From GCA-2733415 sp964276095 (lineage in GTDB: Bacteria; Bacteroidota; Bacteroidia; Flavobacteriales; Flavobacteriaceae): a stretch of DNA of 64,000 bases. The position numbers were made by a program, and so were the translations under genes. The number at the start of each line of letters is the position of its first letter. Position 1 is the first letter of the stretch. This document shows, piece after piece, positions 50,643 to 60,703 of the stretch. A model generated the notes under the pieces. That model saw only the letters and a list, made by a program, of their open reading frames with translations, was not told the origin of the DNA and ran no database searches. Location of the stretch: positions 62,001 through 126,000 of the forward strand of contig CAXYDR010000001.1 in NCBI GenBank assembly GCA_964276095.1. Reading direction: 5' to 3'.

Positions 50643-51824
50643 TTAGTGCTTGATTTTGTTGAGAGTATCAATAATAATGTTGCATCCTTCCATTATTTCA
50701 GCATTAGAAATAGTTAATGGAGGGGTTATCCTTATTGCTTTTGGTTCAAATAAAAGCCAAAAAAGTATCAATCCATTGTCTTGGCAATTTAATATTAATT
50801 CATTGCAGATATCAGGAGAATCAACCATTAACGCTAGCATTAGTCCTTTTCCACGAATTTCTTTTATAAGCGGATGAGCTAAATGTTTGCGTATTAAAAC
50901 TTCTTTTTCTAATGCTTCTTGCATTAGGTTAGTTTCTGTAATTTCTTGCAGTGTAGCTAATGCAGCAGCGGCTATGACAGGATGTCCGCCAAATGTGGTT
51001 ATATGACCTAGTTTAGGTTTATCTTGTAATAATGTCATTAATTCCGTTGAAGCAGAAAATGCTCCAACAGGCATTCCACCTCCCATTCCTTTTCCCATAA
51101 CAAGAATATCAGGGGGGCAATTATAGTTTTCAAAACCAAATAATTTCCCTGTACGTCCAAAACCTGATTGAATTTCATCTAAAATGAGTAATGCGCCAAC
51201 TTCTTGACAACGTTGTTTTACACGTTGTAAGTAGTCGTGTTTTGGCACAATAAAACCTGCGCCACCTTGAATGGTTTCTAAAACAACAGCGGCAGTTTTA
51301 GAGGTTATTTTTGAGAGGTCTTCAAAATTGTTAAATTCAATAAAGTTTACATTGGGTAATAATGGTCTGAATGCTTGTTTGCGTTCTTCAAATCCCATTA
51401 AACTCATTGAGCCTTGTGTGTTTCCATGATATGCATTTTTAGCAGATATAATCTCACTACGGCCAGTTGCACGTTTAGAAAGCTTCATAGCGCCTTCAAT
51501 TGCTTCTGTTCCGGAGTTTACTAAATATACTTTCTCTAATGATTTTGGTAAGTTGTCAGCTAGTAATTTAGCTAGTTTTACAGCAGGTTCTTGTACGTAT
51601 TCACCATAAACCATTACGTGTAAATACTTGTCTACTTGATTTTTAATAGCGTCAACTACTCTTGGGTGTTGGTGCCCAAGTGTACAAGCTGATACGCCAG
51701 CAACGAAATCTAAATATCTTTTTCCTGCAGTGTCATGTATATAACTTCCTTTAGCATGAGATATTTCAAGTGCTAATGGGTGAGGAGATGTTTGTGCTTG
51801 ATATGTAAAGAACTCTTTTTTCAT
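50643..51824 (-). CDS. Class III PLP-dependent aminotransferase
   Basis: The 393-residue enzyme resembles acetylornithine/4-aminobutyrate-type aminotransferases: YLDFVAGVSACTLGHQHPRV, NSGTEAIEGAMKLSKRATGR, ILDEIQSGFGRTGKLFGFEN and the PLP Lys in LVMGKGMGGGMPVGA, followed by TTFGGHPVIAAAALA. The amino donor and acceptor cannot be read from sequence. It lies 9 bp downstream of the OstA-like gene and is probably in its operon. Confidence 0.9.
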   Translation of the reverse strand: MKKEFFTYQAQTSPHPLALEISHAKGSYIHDTAGKRYLDFVAGVSACTLGHQHPRVVDAIKNQVDKYLHVMVYGEYVQEPAVKLAKLLADNLPKSLEKVYLVNSGTEAIEGAMKLSKRATGRSEIISAKNAYHGNTQGSMSLMGFEERKQAFRPLLPNVNFIEFNNFEDLSKITSKTAAVVLETIQGGAGFIVPKHDYLQRVKQRCQEVGALLILDEIQSGFGRTGKLFGFENYNCPPDILVMGKGMGGGMPVGAFSASTELMTLLQDKPKLGHITTFGGHPVIAAAALATLQEITETNLMQEALEKEVLIRKHLAHPLIKEIRGKGLMLALMVDSPDICNELILNCQDNGLILFWLLFEPKAIRITPPLTISNAEIMEGCNIIIDTLNKIKH

Positions 51825-51833
51825 AGAAAGAAA

Positions 51834-53564
51834 TTATTTGAGTGCTTTTCTTTTTGAACGTAATTTATTTTTCTTTTTTGAAGTACTAGGAGAAATAGTT
51901 CGGTTCTTTTTAGGATCAAGCTTTGGTTTTGTCTTTGGGGTGTATTTTTTAGTAGAAATACTACGTAATTCTTCTTCGTCGCTATCTTCAAGAATACGTT
52001 CTTCTAGCCCTTTAATTTTGGGTAGAATTAATGGAGGATCATCTTTAAATAAATCATCAACTGAAAGTATACGTTCGTCACCTCGCCAATTAAAACCTCG
52101 AAGTTTTCTTGCGTTTTCTGGAAACTTAGAGTCTGGAGTTAATTCTCCCTCAGGAGCTCCAATATTTGTAACTTCTTCAATTTGATTGTCGATTAGTTTC
52201 AAATTAATACTTCCACTAATTCTTTTATCGATACCAATTAAATCTCCATTTTCCTGTCTTGCATAAAAAATGTACTCGGCATTTTTATTGATATCTATGT
52301 TGTATAGTTTATTATCTTCATTAAACAAACCAATTAATTCTTTCCCTTTACATTGATTATACCCGCTAATAGAATCTTTGTTTACTAGAAAGGTGTTGTA
52401 AAATACTTTAAGGGAGTCAAGCTTGTTAGTCTCTAGATTGTTTAACAATTGTATTGTGTCACCTGTCATTTGGTTATCTCCAGACCATAATACAGGTTTT
52501 CTGATCATTTTTGTGATCCCTCTTTTTTGGTTAATATAAATAGAATCACATCTTCCATTCATATCCAATTTATACAGCTTAGCATTTTTATAACCTCTAA
52601 TAATTCTGTTTTCTGGTTTACCTGTAACCATTAAAGTATCTGCATGGATATAAATTGAATCATTTTGTTGTAATGATTTTACTAAGGCTCTTTTGGTAAT
52701 AAATACAGAATCTTTCTCCTTGAAAATTTCAGCGTAATGACCTGTAATAATACTGTGATTGGTTGTGTCGGTAACTTTAATGTTGTTTGTTGCGGATGCA
52801 AAATGCTTCTTTTGATTGAAGTACATGCTGTCTCCTTCAAAAATTCTATTATTGTAATATATTTTTGAGTTTTTTACAAAGTATCCTAAATCGGCATTAG
52901 TGTCGTAATATCCGCGTTCGCAATGAATGGTTGATCCTTGGTGCTTGATGACCGATTTTCCATACATGTAAGCAATACCAGAGTTAGAGTAGAAATCTAA
53001 TTGACTAGAATTTAATGTGTACTCAGGGTTTTTAATATCAACATCACCTATGAATTGGTATTTCTGACTTTCCATAAAATATTTTCCTATGGAACTATTA
53101 ATGACATTGTCCTCATGATTGACAACACCACCAGTTTTATAATATGCTTGTTGTTTTATTTTGTCAAAATATAAGGTATCTGTTCGTAGTGTAGACTTTG
53201 GTTCTGTAAGTACAACATCACCAGCAGTAAACGCTAATTGTGTTTTACCACTATAGTTGGCAACTTTGCTTGTTAGTTGAATAGTATCACCTTGTTTGAT
53301 AATAACTTTTCCAAAAGCAGCAATAGAATCTTCTTTTTTGTAATGATATGCTTTGTCACACCACATTTCTATACCATCATGTTCAATGTAAATTTGCTTT
53401 CTACTATTTCTTGTTAAAATAGTTGCTCCAGGGAATTCAGCTTCGTTAACGTCGTAATAAGGTGCTGTAACTCTAATTTTCTTTTTCTCTTGAGAGAAAG
53501 ATAACATGCAGTTGATGCAAAAAAAGAGAAGTATATATGTAGAAAAATGTAATTTCAAATCCAA
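51834..53564 (-). CDS. OstA-like (LptA-domain) secreted protein
   Basis: The 576-residue protein has a signal peptide (about 1-24) and a series of LptA/OstA-type beta repeats (GKVIIKQGDTIQLTSKVANY, GDVVLTEPKSTLRTDTLYFD, KGRLIHCERGYYDTN-like units), ending in a basic tail. The fold carries lipid in the LPS transport bridge; large OstA-like proteins of this length are common in Bacteroidota and may take part in LPS export. The upstream promoter region is 144 bp. Confidence 0.85.
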   Translation of the reverse strand: MDLKLHFSTYILLFFCINCMLSFSQEKKKIRVTAPYYDVNEAEFPGATILTRNSRKQIYIEHDGIEMWCDKAYHYKKEDSIAAFGKVIIKQGDTIQLTSKVANYSGKTQLAFTAGDVVLTEPKSTLRTDTLYFDKIKQQAYYKTGGVVNHEDNVINSSIGKYFMESQKYQFIGDVDIKNPEYTLNSSQLDFYSNSGIAYMYGKSVIKHQGSTIHCERGYYDTNADLGYFVKNSKIYYNNRIFEGDSMYFNQKKHFASATNNIKVTDTTNHSIITGHYAEIFKEKDSVFITKRALVKSLQQNDSIYIHADTLMVTGKPENRIIRGYKNAKLYKLDMNGRCDSIYINQKRGITKMIRKPVLWSGDNQMTGDTIQLLNNLETNKLDSLKVFYNTFLVNKDSISGYNQCKGKELIGLFNEDNKLYNIDINKNAEYIFYARQENGDLIGIDKRISGSINLKLIDNQIEEVTNIGAPEGELTPDSKFPENARKLRGFNWRGDERILSVDDLFKDDPPLILPKIKGLEERILEDSDEEELRSISTKKYTPKTKPKLDPKKNRTISPSTSKKKNKLRSKRKALK

Positions 53565-53648
53565 TTATTTTATGTTTCAAAAATAACTAAAAAACTTAGG
53601 ATGTAGTTGTTTTTAAGATGATTTTAGGAAATGGATCAGAAGTAAAAC

Positions 53649-53689
53649 AAAATAGCGTCTGAAAAGCAATGTTTTCAGACGCTATTTTA
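53649..53689 (-). terminator. Terminator of the M61 peptidase gene
   Basis: TAGCGTCTGAAAA and TTTTCAGACGCTA pair around GCAATG with A and T at the edges, 20 bp after the peptidase gene. Confidence 0.85.
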
Positions 53690-53708
53690 TGATTAATTAT
53701 TTTGTTAA

Positions 53709-55568
53709 TTATCCTTTCATCCAAGCGTTTCTTAATATAACACGCTTGTCAGTTGCAGGTAAATCATCTGGAGATAAAGTATAAGTTTTTCCCATCGGTT
53801 CTATAATTTTACCTTCTAATGTAATTTCTTTCCCTTCTCTTTTAACAACCATTTTAATATCATTTCCTGGAGTCCAAGCAAATGATGCGCCAACTAAAGC
53901 TTGAATATTAGTAAGGTTGTAGTCAGTACCATCAATAGAAACTAATCTATCATTTGGCTTTACACCTAATGTAGTTAAGAATGAATTAGTGTCTTCTAAG
54001 AAAAACACTTCTTTCGTTTTTTGATCTGCAGAAATATATGGAGTTTGCATATCTTTAAGTAAATAACCTGTTTTAGCTTCTTTACTCTGCATGCTTAATC
54101 CTAATTTCTTAAAGAATTTAGTATAATCAATTGGAGTGTTTCCAACAACATGTGTATTTATAAATGTTCTAACTTCAGGGTAAGTTAATGTAGTAATATC
54201 GTCAAATAATAGAGTATCAATAAATGGTTTATCTACACCGTATTTAATAGATAATTCCTTCATCATGTCTAAAATACCATGTTCACCATTACTTTTTTCT
54301 CTAATAATTAAATCAATACACATTCCTATTAATGCACCTTTTTCATATACATTAACATAGTTTGCTTTGTATGGTTCGTCTAAAATGTTTTTACTCATTT
54401 TAGTGAACGACATGTTATCATTAAACCCTTTCGATCCGTTTACTTTACCTAATATTCGAGTGTAAAATTCATATTCGTCAACTAATCCTTGGTTTATTTG
54501 AAATAAATTAGCGAAATATTCAGTTACACCTTCGTACATCCATAAGTGCTCAGACATTTTGGGGTCGTTGTAATCGAAATTATGAACTTCTTCCGAGTGT
54601 ACACTTAGTGGAGTTAAAATATGAAAAAATTCATGAGAAACAACATCTTTCATTGATTTAGCTAATGCCTGTGCTGGCATCATTTCAGGGAAAACTACTG
54701 TAGTAGAAGTGTGGTGTTCCAAAGCTCCAAATCCATTTGCATCATTCTGCATGGTTGACATGTATAATAAAATACAGTATTTTTTAGTGACATTAACATC
54801 ACCTAAGAATGCTTTTTGAGCTAACATCATCTTTTCCATTTCATCCTTTAAATCTGAAGCTTTTAAAGTATTGCTTGGAGAGTATACGCTTAAAAGAATT
54901 TCCATATTACCAATTTTAAATGTAGCATTGTTTTCAGCTGCATACATAATTGGGTTATCGGTAACTTCAAAATATCTTCTAGTAATAAATGTGTCATTGT
55001 CTGCAGCTATGTTAGAATCTGATAATGCAGTATTTCCAACAAGGTCGCTTGGGTGGGCAATGTTTAATGTATAAGGTAATTCTTGGTGTTCTTTGAAATA
55101 ACCAACAAAACCATGTAAGTTAAGCATGAAGTTTTTTCCTTCTAAAATGTTAGTTCCAGCTGGAGAAAATACATCATGAGTTCCTTCTGTATCATAAGTG
55201 TCATTTACTAAATAAGTAATTTTGTTAATAGATTTAGCGTTGTCTATTTCCCATGAATTATCATCAGTATGTGTAACTGTTAATTCATTACCGTTAGCAT
55301 CTAATGCTTTTAAATTTTCAATGTATTTACCGTAATTATCTGTTGAGTATGTTCCAGGAACTGTTTTAGGAATGTGAAATGTAGCGGTTGCTGTAGTGAA
55401 ACGAATTGGAGTCATTTCAACTTTAACTTTATCATCGATTACATTGTTTAAATCAATGTTAACAGTTGTGATTGTAGTTGTTTTACTTGCAGCTGCAGTA
55501 GTAGTTTTCTGTGTTTTACAAGCCACTAAAAAAGTTAGCGACAACACAGCAAGACTGATCTTTCTCAT
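53709..55568 (-). CDS. M61 family metallopeptidase lipoprotein
   Basis: The 619-residue protein has a lipoprotein signal (LTFLVACKT, Cys 17) and the M61 (glycyl aminopeptidase-like) layout: N-terminal beta domain, then a thermolysin-like catalytic domain with HEFFH at 312-316 and EGVTEYFA at about 346-353 giving the third zinc ligand, and a C-terminal PDZ-like domain (about 510-600; LGVKPNDRLVSIDGTDY). It should be anchored in the envelope and act on peptides. All ligands are present. Confidence 0.94.
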   Translation of the reverse strand: MRKISLAVLSLTFLVACKTQKTTTAAASKTTTITTVNIDLNNVIDDKVKVEMTPIRFTTATATFHIPKTVPGTYSTDNYGKYIENLKALDANGNELTVTHTDDNSWEIDNAKSINKITYLVNDTYDTEGTHDVFSPAGTNILEGKNFMLNLHGFVGYFKEHQELPYTLNIAHPSDLVGNTALSDSNIAADNDTFITRRYFEVTDNPIMYAAENNATFKIGNMEILLSVYSPSNTLKASDLKDEMEKMMLAQKAFLGDVNVTKKYCILLYMSTMQNDANGFGALEHHTSTTVVFPEMMPAQALAKSMKDVVSHEFFHILTPLSVHSEEVHNFDYNDPKMSEHLWMYEGVTEYFANLFQINQGLVDEYEFYTRILGKVNGSKGFNDNMSFTKMSKNILDEPYKANYVNVYEKGALIGMCIDLIIREKSNGEHGILDMMKELSIKYGVDKPFIDTLLFDDITTLTYPEVRTFINTHVVGNTPIDYTKFFKKLGLSMQSKEAKTGYLLKDMQTPYISADQKTKEVFFLEDTNSFLTTLGVKPNDRLVSIDGTDYNLTNIQALVGASFAWTPGNDIKMVVKREGKEITLEGKIIEPMGKTYTLSPDDLPATDKRVILRNAWMKG

Positions 55569-55736
55569 TTTGTATGTTTTTATTTTGAACTATAGGACTA
55601 TTATCTGGCAAAGATGTTACATCTTTTAATGAAAATTTAACAAAAACCTATAAAGAAGTTTTACTAAGGCGAGTTTTTCTCAAACTTAGAATTCTGTTTT
55701 TTTAAAGTATATTTATCCCAAAATTGAATTGTTTTT

Positions 55737-56726
55737 ATGAAGTTATCTGTAGTAATTGTAAATTATAATGTGCGATATTTTTTGGAGTTATGTCTGAAAA
55801 GTGTTGCAGCTGCAATTACTTCAATTGACGCAGAAATTATTGTTGTTGATAATAATTCTTCGGATGAAAGTTGTGAAATGATAAAGCAACTGTTTCCTAA
55901 TGTTCATTTGTTAGAGAATAAAGATAATGTAGGCTTTTCAAAAGCGAATAATCAAGGAGTTGCTGTAGCAAAAGGAGATTATGTGTGTGTACTTAATCCG
56001 GATACAGTAGTTGCGGAAGATTCTTTTTCTCAATTACTTGATTTTTCCGAATCAATTAAAAATATTGGAATTGTTAGTTGTAAATTAATTGATGGAGCAG
56101 GAAGATTTCTTCCAGAAAGCAAACGTAACATACCAACACGACTAGTAGCAATCAAAAAATTGATAGGATTATCAAAGAGCTATTATGTTTCAAATGTTAA
56201 AATGAATGAAGTAGGGGAGTCTCCGATTTTTGTAGGAGCTCTTATGTTGCTTAAAAAAAACTTGTACGAACATGTAGGTGGTTTTGATGAGCGTTATTTT
56301 ATGTATGGTGAAGATATCGATTTGTCCTATAGTATTTTAAATGCTGGATATAACAATTATTATTATGGTAAAACTACTGTGATACATTATAAAGGAGAAA
56401 GCACGCTAAAGGATGAAGTGTATGCGAAGCGTTTTTATGGAGCAATGCAATTGTTTTACAAGAAGTATTTTAAGTCTAATTTTCTGTTTGATATAGCTGT
56501 TACTTTAGGGGTGAGAATCATCCCCATTGTTAAATCAGTTTTAAAAGAAGATAAATTAGAAGAGCGACCTGAATTGACGCTTGAAACGGCAGAGTTATCT
56601 TTCAAAGAAATGATTCAGTTATTTGAGCAACAAGAGTGTTATTATGGCATACATCTTAAAAACACTGATTTTACTATCAAGAGCAAGAGTTCAAAGAGTA
56701 GAGGAGAAATTCTTTTTAGGGCTTAA
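55737..56726 (+). CDS. Family 2 glycosyltransferase
   Basis: The 329-residue enzyme has the GT-A fold of family 2 rhamnosyl/galactosyltransferase type: SVVIVNYNVRYFLELCLKSV, VVDNNSSDESCEMI, NVGFSKANNQGVAVAKGDYV, NPDTVV and GGFDERYFMYGEDIDLSYSI. No membrane segment near the N-terminus. It probably adds a sugar to a cell-surface polysaccharide; the donor is unknown. Confidence 0.92.
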   Translation: MKLSVVIVNYNVRYFLELCLKSVAAAITSIDAEIIVVDNNSSDESCEMIKQLFPNVHLLENKDNVGFSKANNQGVAVAKGDYVCVLNPDTVVAEDSFSQLLDFSESIKNIGIVSCKLIDGAGRFLPESKRNIPTRLVAIKKLIGLSKSYYVSNVKMNEVGESPIFVGALMLLKKNLYEHVGGFDERYFMYGEDIDLSYSILNAGYNNYYYGKTTVIHYKGESTLKDEVYAKRFYGAMQLFYKKYFKSNFLFDIAVTLGVRIIPIVKSVLKEDKLEERPELTLETAELSFKEMIQLFEQQECYYGIHLKNTDFTIKSKSSKSRGEILFRA

Positions 56727-56811
56727 TTTTGTTGCTTAAATCCTAACTTTTTCTGTTTTTATTTATTAAATTCGCAGACTGAAATTAATATTTCACTTAT
56801 ATTTTAAGAAT

Positions 56812-58125
56812 ATGGCAAAGTTTGAATTAAAACTTCCAAAAATGGGAGAAAGTGTTGCAGAAGCAACCATTACATCTTGGTTAAAAGAAGTTGGGGATAC
56901 CATTGATATGGATGAGCCAGTTTTGGAAATAGCAACTGATAAAGTAGATTCTGAAGTTCCGTCTGAAGTAGATGGTGTTGTTACAGAAATTCTTTTTAAT
57001 GTTGATGATGTTGTTGCTGTAGGGCAAACAATAGCAATTATAGAAACTAAAGGAGAAGGAAGTGTAACTACTGAAGCTCCTAAGCAAAATGCAGCACCAG
57101 CTGCAGTTGCAGAAATAGAAAAAACAATTGTAGAGGCTAAAGATTCAGTTGCAGCAGTAGCTGACTATTCTGACTCAGAAAAGTTTTATTCTCCGTTAGT
57201 GAAGAATATAGCTAAGGAAGAAGGTATTTCATTGGCAGAATTAGAAGCAATTTCTGGTTCAGGAAAAGAAGGTAGGGTTACTAAAAATGATATGTTATTA
57301 TACATTGAAAATAGAGGTAATCAACCAGTCGCAACTACAAGTGCTCCTAAAGCAGTAGCTCCAGTAAAAGCTGCAGCACCGAAATCACCTGTTAAAACAA
57401 CAATTACTTTGCAAGAAGGAGATGAGGTTGTTGCAATGTCTAGAATGCGTAAGCTGATTTCTGGTCACATGACAAATTCTTTGCAAACGGCTGCACATGT
57501 ACAGTCATTTGTTGAATGTGATGTTACTAATATTTGGAATTGGAGATTAAAAGTAAAGGATGCATTCTTGAAAAGAGAAGGTGAAAAACTTACGTTTACA
57601 CCAATATTTATGGAGGCTGTAGCACATGCTTTAAAGAAATATCCAGGAATGAATGTTTCTGTTGATGGTGATAACATCATACAACGTAAGAACATTAATT
57701 TAGGAATGGCAGCTGCGCTACCTGATGGAAACTTAATTGTACCGGTTATTAAAAATGCCGATCAATTAAATCTAGTAGGAATGGCAAAAGCTGTAAATGG
57801 TTTAGCAAATAAAGCTAGAACAGGAAAATTAAGTCCTGATGATATCCAAGGTGGTACTTATACGGTAACTAATGTAGGTAATTTCGGAAGTATTATGGGA
57901 ACTCCAATTATACCATTACCTCAAGTAGGAATTTTAGCATTAGGGGCAATTAGAAAAACTCCAGCAGTTATAGAAACGCCTGATGGTGATTTTATTGGGA
58001 TTAGAATGAAAATGTACTTATCTCATTCATATGATCACAGAGTAATTGATGGTGCCTTAGGAGGTATGTTTGCTAAAGCTGTTGCTGATTACCTTGAAGC
58101 ATGGGATGTAAATAGAGATTTTTAA
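56812..58125 (+). CDS. 2-oxoacid dehydrogenase E2 (dihydrolipoyl acyltransferase)
   Basis: The 437-residue protein has an N-terminal lipoyl domain (residues 1-80; lipoyl Lys 44 in EIATDKVDSEVPS), an Ala/Pro linker, an E3-binding domain (about 130-168; SPLVKNIAKEEGISL, GSGKEGRVTKNDML) and the catalytic acyltransferase domain (from about 205) ending with SYDHRVIDGALGG, which supplies the active-site His and Asp. Whether it serves pyruvate, 2-oxoglutarate or branched-chain complexes is undecided; E1 genes are not adjacent. Confidence 0.94.
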   Translation: MAKFELKLPKMGESVAEATITSWLKEVGDTIDMDEPVLEIATDKVDSEVPSEVDGVVTEILFNVDDVVAVGQTIAIIETKGEGSVTTEAPKQNAAPAAVAEIEKTIVEAKDSVAAVADYSDSEKFYSPLVKNIAKEEGISLAELEAISGSGKEGRVTKNDMLLYIENRGNQPVATTSAPKAVAPVKAAAPKSPVKTTITLQEGDEVVAMSRMRKLISGHMTNSLQTAAHVQSFVECDVTNIWNWRLKVKDAFLKREGEKLTFTPIFMEAVAHALKKYPGMNVSVDGDNIIQRKNINLGMAAALPDGNLIVPVIKNADQLNLVGMAKAVNGLANKARTGKLSPDDIQGGTYTVTNVGNFGSIMGTPIIPLPQVGILALGAIRKTPAVIETPDGDFIGIRMKMYLSHSYDHRVIDGALGGMFAKAVADYLEAWDVNRDF

Positions 58126-58148
58126 GTCGAAAAGACTTTCTATATAAT

Positions 58149-58182
58149 AAAAAAAGGCGCACTTATTAAGTGCGCTTTTTTT
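58149..58182. terminator. Bidirectional terminator after E2
   Basis: GCGCACTTATTAAGTGCGC flanked by A and T runs serves the E2 gene and also overlaps the last six codons of the convergent small gene on the minus strand. Confidence 0.85.
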
Positions 58183-58528
58183 CTGCCTTAGTAATTTTTG
58201 ATTGTTGGAGACGATACAACTCTAGCCGAGTATCAAAATACAACTCATAATTTAACTTTAAGCCTATATTACTTCGTTTAACAAGTGTTGTGAGTAATAA
58301 AGTATCGTTTGGACTAATCGTTCTATAGATTGGCGCAAATGTTTTTCTTCTAAATCCAGTACCTTCTAATTGGACTAATATTTTTTTTGCGTTTTGAGTG
58401 TGGTTTACTGCAAATAATTTAATCTGATGTTTTGTTTTTTTTTGGATAATAGTGATTGAATCCATTCTCTGACTGAAGCATAATTGACTACATATCGCAA
58501 AAAACAACAAGAATAATAGTTTCTTCAT
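58166..58528 (-). CDS. Small secreted protein
   Basis: The 120-residue basic protein has a signal peptide (1-19, ending CFSQ) and a mature domain with strand-like text (HQIKLFAVNHTQNAKKILVQ, YRTISPNDTLLLTTLVKR). I do not recognise its family. The last codons (AEKKRT) are part of the bidirectional terminator shared with E2. Confidence 0.6.
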   Translation of the reverse strand: MKKLLFLLFFAICSQLCFSQRMDSITIIQKKTKHQIKLFAVNHTQNAKKILVQLEGTGFRRKTFAPIYRTISPNDTLLLTTLVKRSNIGLKLNYELYFDTRLELYRLQQSKITKAEKKRT

Positions 58529-58877
58529 AATATGATTATTTAGGTTGTTACTATTGATATAAGAGATAGTTGATGGTGTTAAAGTTATACAAACATTTAA
58601 CAGAAGTAGAATATAATCAAATATGATTTGGTAGTGAGAGTTTACTAAAGGTAATGATTTTTTAAGTATTATCTACTAAAAAACATGAGCTCATTTTTGC
58701 TTTTCATGTTGAAACGAAAAATAGGAGTTTTAGTTTTATCTATTTTCTTTTTTGAGATATATGGTTGTTCTATATGGATTAAAAAAGAAAATAGATAGGA
58801 GTAAAAAAACATTTTGCAGTCAATAGGAATAAGTTTAAATGAGTTCATCGTATATTTGTGAGTAAATAAGTGTATTA
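58529..58877. other. Non-coding interval with two hairpins
   Basis: No gene is seen in these 349 bp. A 17-bp perfect inverted repeat (58737-58753 with 58781-58797; TATCTATTTTCTTTTTT) and a smaller hairpin around CATGA/TCATG (about 58684-58709) are present. A -7 box TATATTTG at 58851-58858 lies 19 bp before the exonuclease gene. Confidence 0.7.
58851..58858 (+). promoter_or_regulatory. -7 promoter box of the exonuclease gene
   Basis: TATATTTG matches TAnnTTTG, 19 bp before ATG 58878; -33 element weak. Confidence 0.5.
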
Positions 58878-59651
58878 ATGGAGTTAAAATTGCATAAGCC
58901 TATTTGTTTTTTCGATTTAGAAACAACGGGTATTCAAGTGTCTAAAGATAGAATTGTAGAAATATCTATATTAAAAGTATTTCCAAACGGGAATAAAGAA
59001 AGTAAAACATGGTTGGTGAATCCAGAAATGAAAATCCCTGCGGAAACGACTGCTATTCACGGGATTTCTGATGAGAAAGTTGCTAATGAACCAACTTTTA
59101 AAGAATTAGCTCCGATTGTATATCAAATGATAAAAGATTCTGATTTAGCAGGATTTAATTCTGATCGTTTTGATATTCCATTATTAGCCGAAGAAATGTT
59201 ACGAGCAGAAATCGATTTTGATATGAAAAATACGGTAACTGTCGATGTACAAACTATTTTTCATAAGAAAGAGCAACGTACTTTAAGTGCAGGATATAAG
59301 TTCTATTGTGGTAAAGAGCTCGATGGAGCGCATTCCGCAGCAATTGATACCAATGCTACGTATGAGATCTTATTAGCGCAGCTGGAACGTTATCCTGATT
59401 TAGATAACACTATAAAAGAATTAAGTGAATTTAGTACTCGTAAAAAGAGTGTCGATTTTGCTGGGTTTATTGTGTTTAACAAAGATAATCAAGAGGCATT
59501 TAGTTTTGGTAAAAACAAAGGAAGGTTAGTAGAAGAAGTGTTGCAAACTGAACCAGGGTATTACAATTGGATGCAAAATGCGGATTTCCCATTATATACT
59601 AAAAAAGTATTGACAGCAATTAAATTACGTCAATTGACAAATAAGTTTTAG
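58878..59651 (+). CDS. DnaQ-like 3'-5' exonuclease
   Basis: The 257-residue protein is a DEDDh exonuclease: CFFDLETTGIQVSKDRIVEI with the first Asp and Glu (residues 13 and 15), SDLAGFNSDRFDIPLLAEE, and the His/Asp pair in GAHSAAIDTNATYEIL. After about residue 190 there is an extra domain (KKSVDFAGFIVFNKDNQEAF, FGKNKGRLVEEVLQTEPGYY) typical of a stand-alone flavobacterial family. Role in DNA repair or proofreading is inferred. 2 bp before the FAH gene. Confidence 0.93.
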   Translation: MELKLHKPICFFDLETTGIQVSKDRIVEISILKVFPNGNKESKTWLVNPEMKIPAETTAIHGISDEKVANEPTFKELAPIVYQMIKDSDLAGFNSDRFDIPLLAEEMLRAEIDFDMKNTVTVDVQTIFHKKEQRTLSAGYKFYCGKELDGAHSAAIDTNATYEILLAQLERYPDLDNTIKELSEFSTRKKSVDFAGFIVFNKDNQEAFSFGKNKGRLVEEVLQTEPGYYNWMQNADFPLYTKKVLTAIKLRQLTNKF

Positions 59652-59653
59652 TA

Positions 59654-60265
59654 ATGAAAATAATTTGTATAGGTAGAAATTATACTGAACACATAGAGGA
59701 ATTGGCTAATGAAAAGCCCACAGAACCGGTGGTTTTTTTAAAACCTGACACTGCTATATTATTAAAAAAACAACCTTTTTTTATACCTGATTTTAGCGAT
59801 GATGTGCATCATGAAGTTGAGGTTTTAGTAAAAATTGATAGGATAGGGAAATATATTGATTCTAAGTTTTCACATAAATATTATAGTCAAATTGGTTTAG
59901 GAATAGATTTTACTGCCAGAGACTTACAAGCTAAATTAAAAGCAAAAGGATTGCCTTGGGAAAAGGCTAAAAGTTTTGACGGAGCAGCAGTAGTAGGAAA
60001 TTGGGTTGATAAAACTAAGTTTGAATCTATGGATGCGCTTAATTTTTATTTGGAAAAAAACGGAGAGAAAGTACAAGTAGGTAACACTGCTAATATGTTG
60101 TGGGAAATTGATGAAATTATAGCATATGTATCTCAATATTTTACATTAAAAATTGGAGATATTATCTTTACAGGAACGCCTTCGGGTGTTGGTAGAGTGG
60201 CTGCAAATGATAATTTAGACGGTTTTTTAGAAGAAGAAAAGTTGTTTTCAATACGAGTAAAATAA
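59654..60265 (+). CDS. Fumarylacetoacetate hydrolase family protein
   Basis: The 203-residue enzyme has the FAH-like metal-binding pattern: MKIICIGRNYTEHIEELANE, HHEVEVLVKID with the Glu pair, IDFTARDLQAKLKAKGLPWE, KSFDGAAVVGNWV and GDIIFTGTPSGVG. Members act as acylpyruvate hydrolases or oxaloacetate decarboxylase-like enzymes; the substrate here is unknown. The gene starts 2 bp after the exonuclease gene. Confidence 0.93.
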   Translation: MKIICIGRNYTEHIEELANEKPTEPVVFLKPDTAILLKKQPFFIPDFSDDVHHEVEVLVKIDRIGKYIDSKFSHKYYSQIGLGIDFTARDLQAKLKAKGLPWEKAKSFDGAAVVGNWVDKTKFESMDALNFYLEKNGEKVQVGNTANMLWEIDEIIAYVSQYFTLKIGDIIFTGTPSGVGRVAANDNLDGFLEEEKLFSIRVK

Positions 60266-60335
60266 ACAATATTTAGAGTAAGGTTTTAAGTAGTGAAATT
60301 ATTTTCTGCTAAATGAACTATTTAATGTAAGAGGT

Positions 60336-60677
60336 ATGGAGGTTAATTATAAGTTAGATAAAGTTAGGGAATTAGCATCTGGTGATGAGGATTTTGTTGC
60401 AGCCATTGCTGCAGCTTTCTTGGAAGAAGTTCCGGAAGCTATAGCTCAAATCAACGAAGGAATTGGTAATAAAGATTTTACTCAAGTGTATCAAAATGCA
60501 CATAAAATTAAACCTACAATTCAAATGTTTGATATTGCCATATTAGACGATGTGATAGTACTTCAAGATTGGGGAAAGCATGAAAAGATAAACGATGATG
60601 TCTTTGTAGAGCAGGAACGTGTTAATGCTGTAATTAAAGCAGTGGTTTCAGAACTTAAATCTGATTTTGATATATAA
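60336..60677 (+). CDS. Histidine phosphotransfer (HPt) domain protein
   Basis: The 113-residue protein is a four-helix HPt module: FVAAIAAAFLEEVPEAIAQI, then the phosphoacceptor His 56 in QNAHKIKPTIQMF. It should relay phosphate between a hybrid kinase and a response regulator, neither of which adjoins. Cytoplasmic. Confidence 0.85.
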   Translation: MEVNYKLDKVRELASGDEDFVAAIAAAFLEEVPEAIAQINEGIGNKDFTQVYQNAHKIKPTIQMFDIAILDDVIVLQDWGKHEKINDDVFVEQERVNAVIKAVVSELKSDFDI

Positions 60678-60703
60678 ATAATAATTATCAGTATAAATAT
60701 TTA

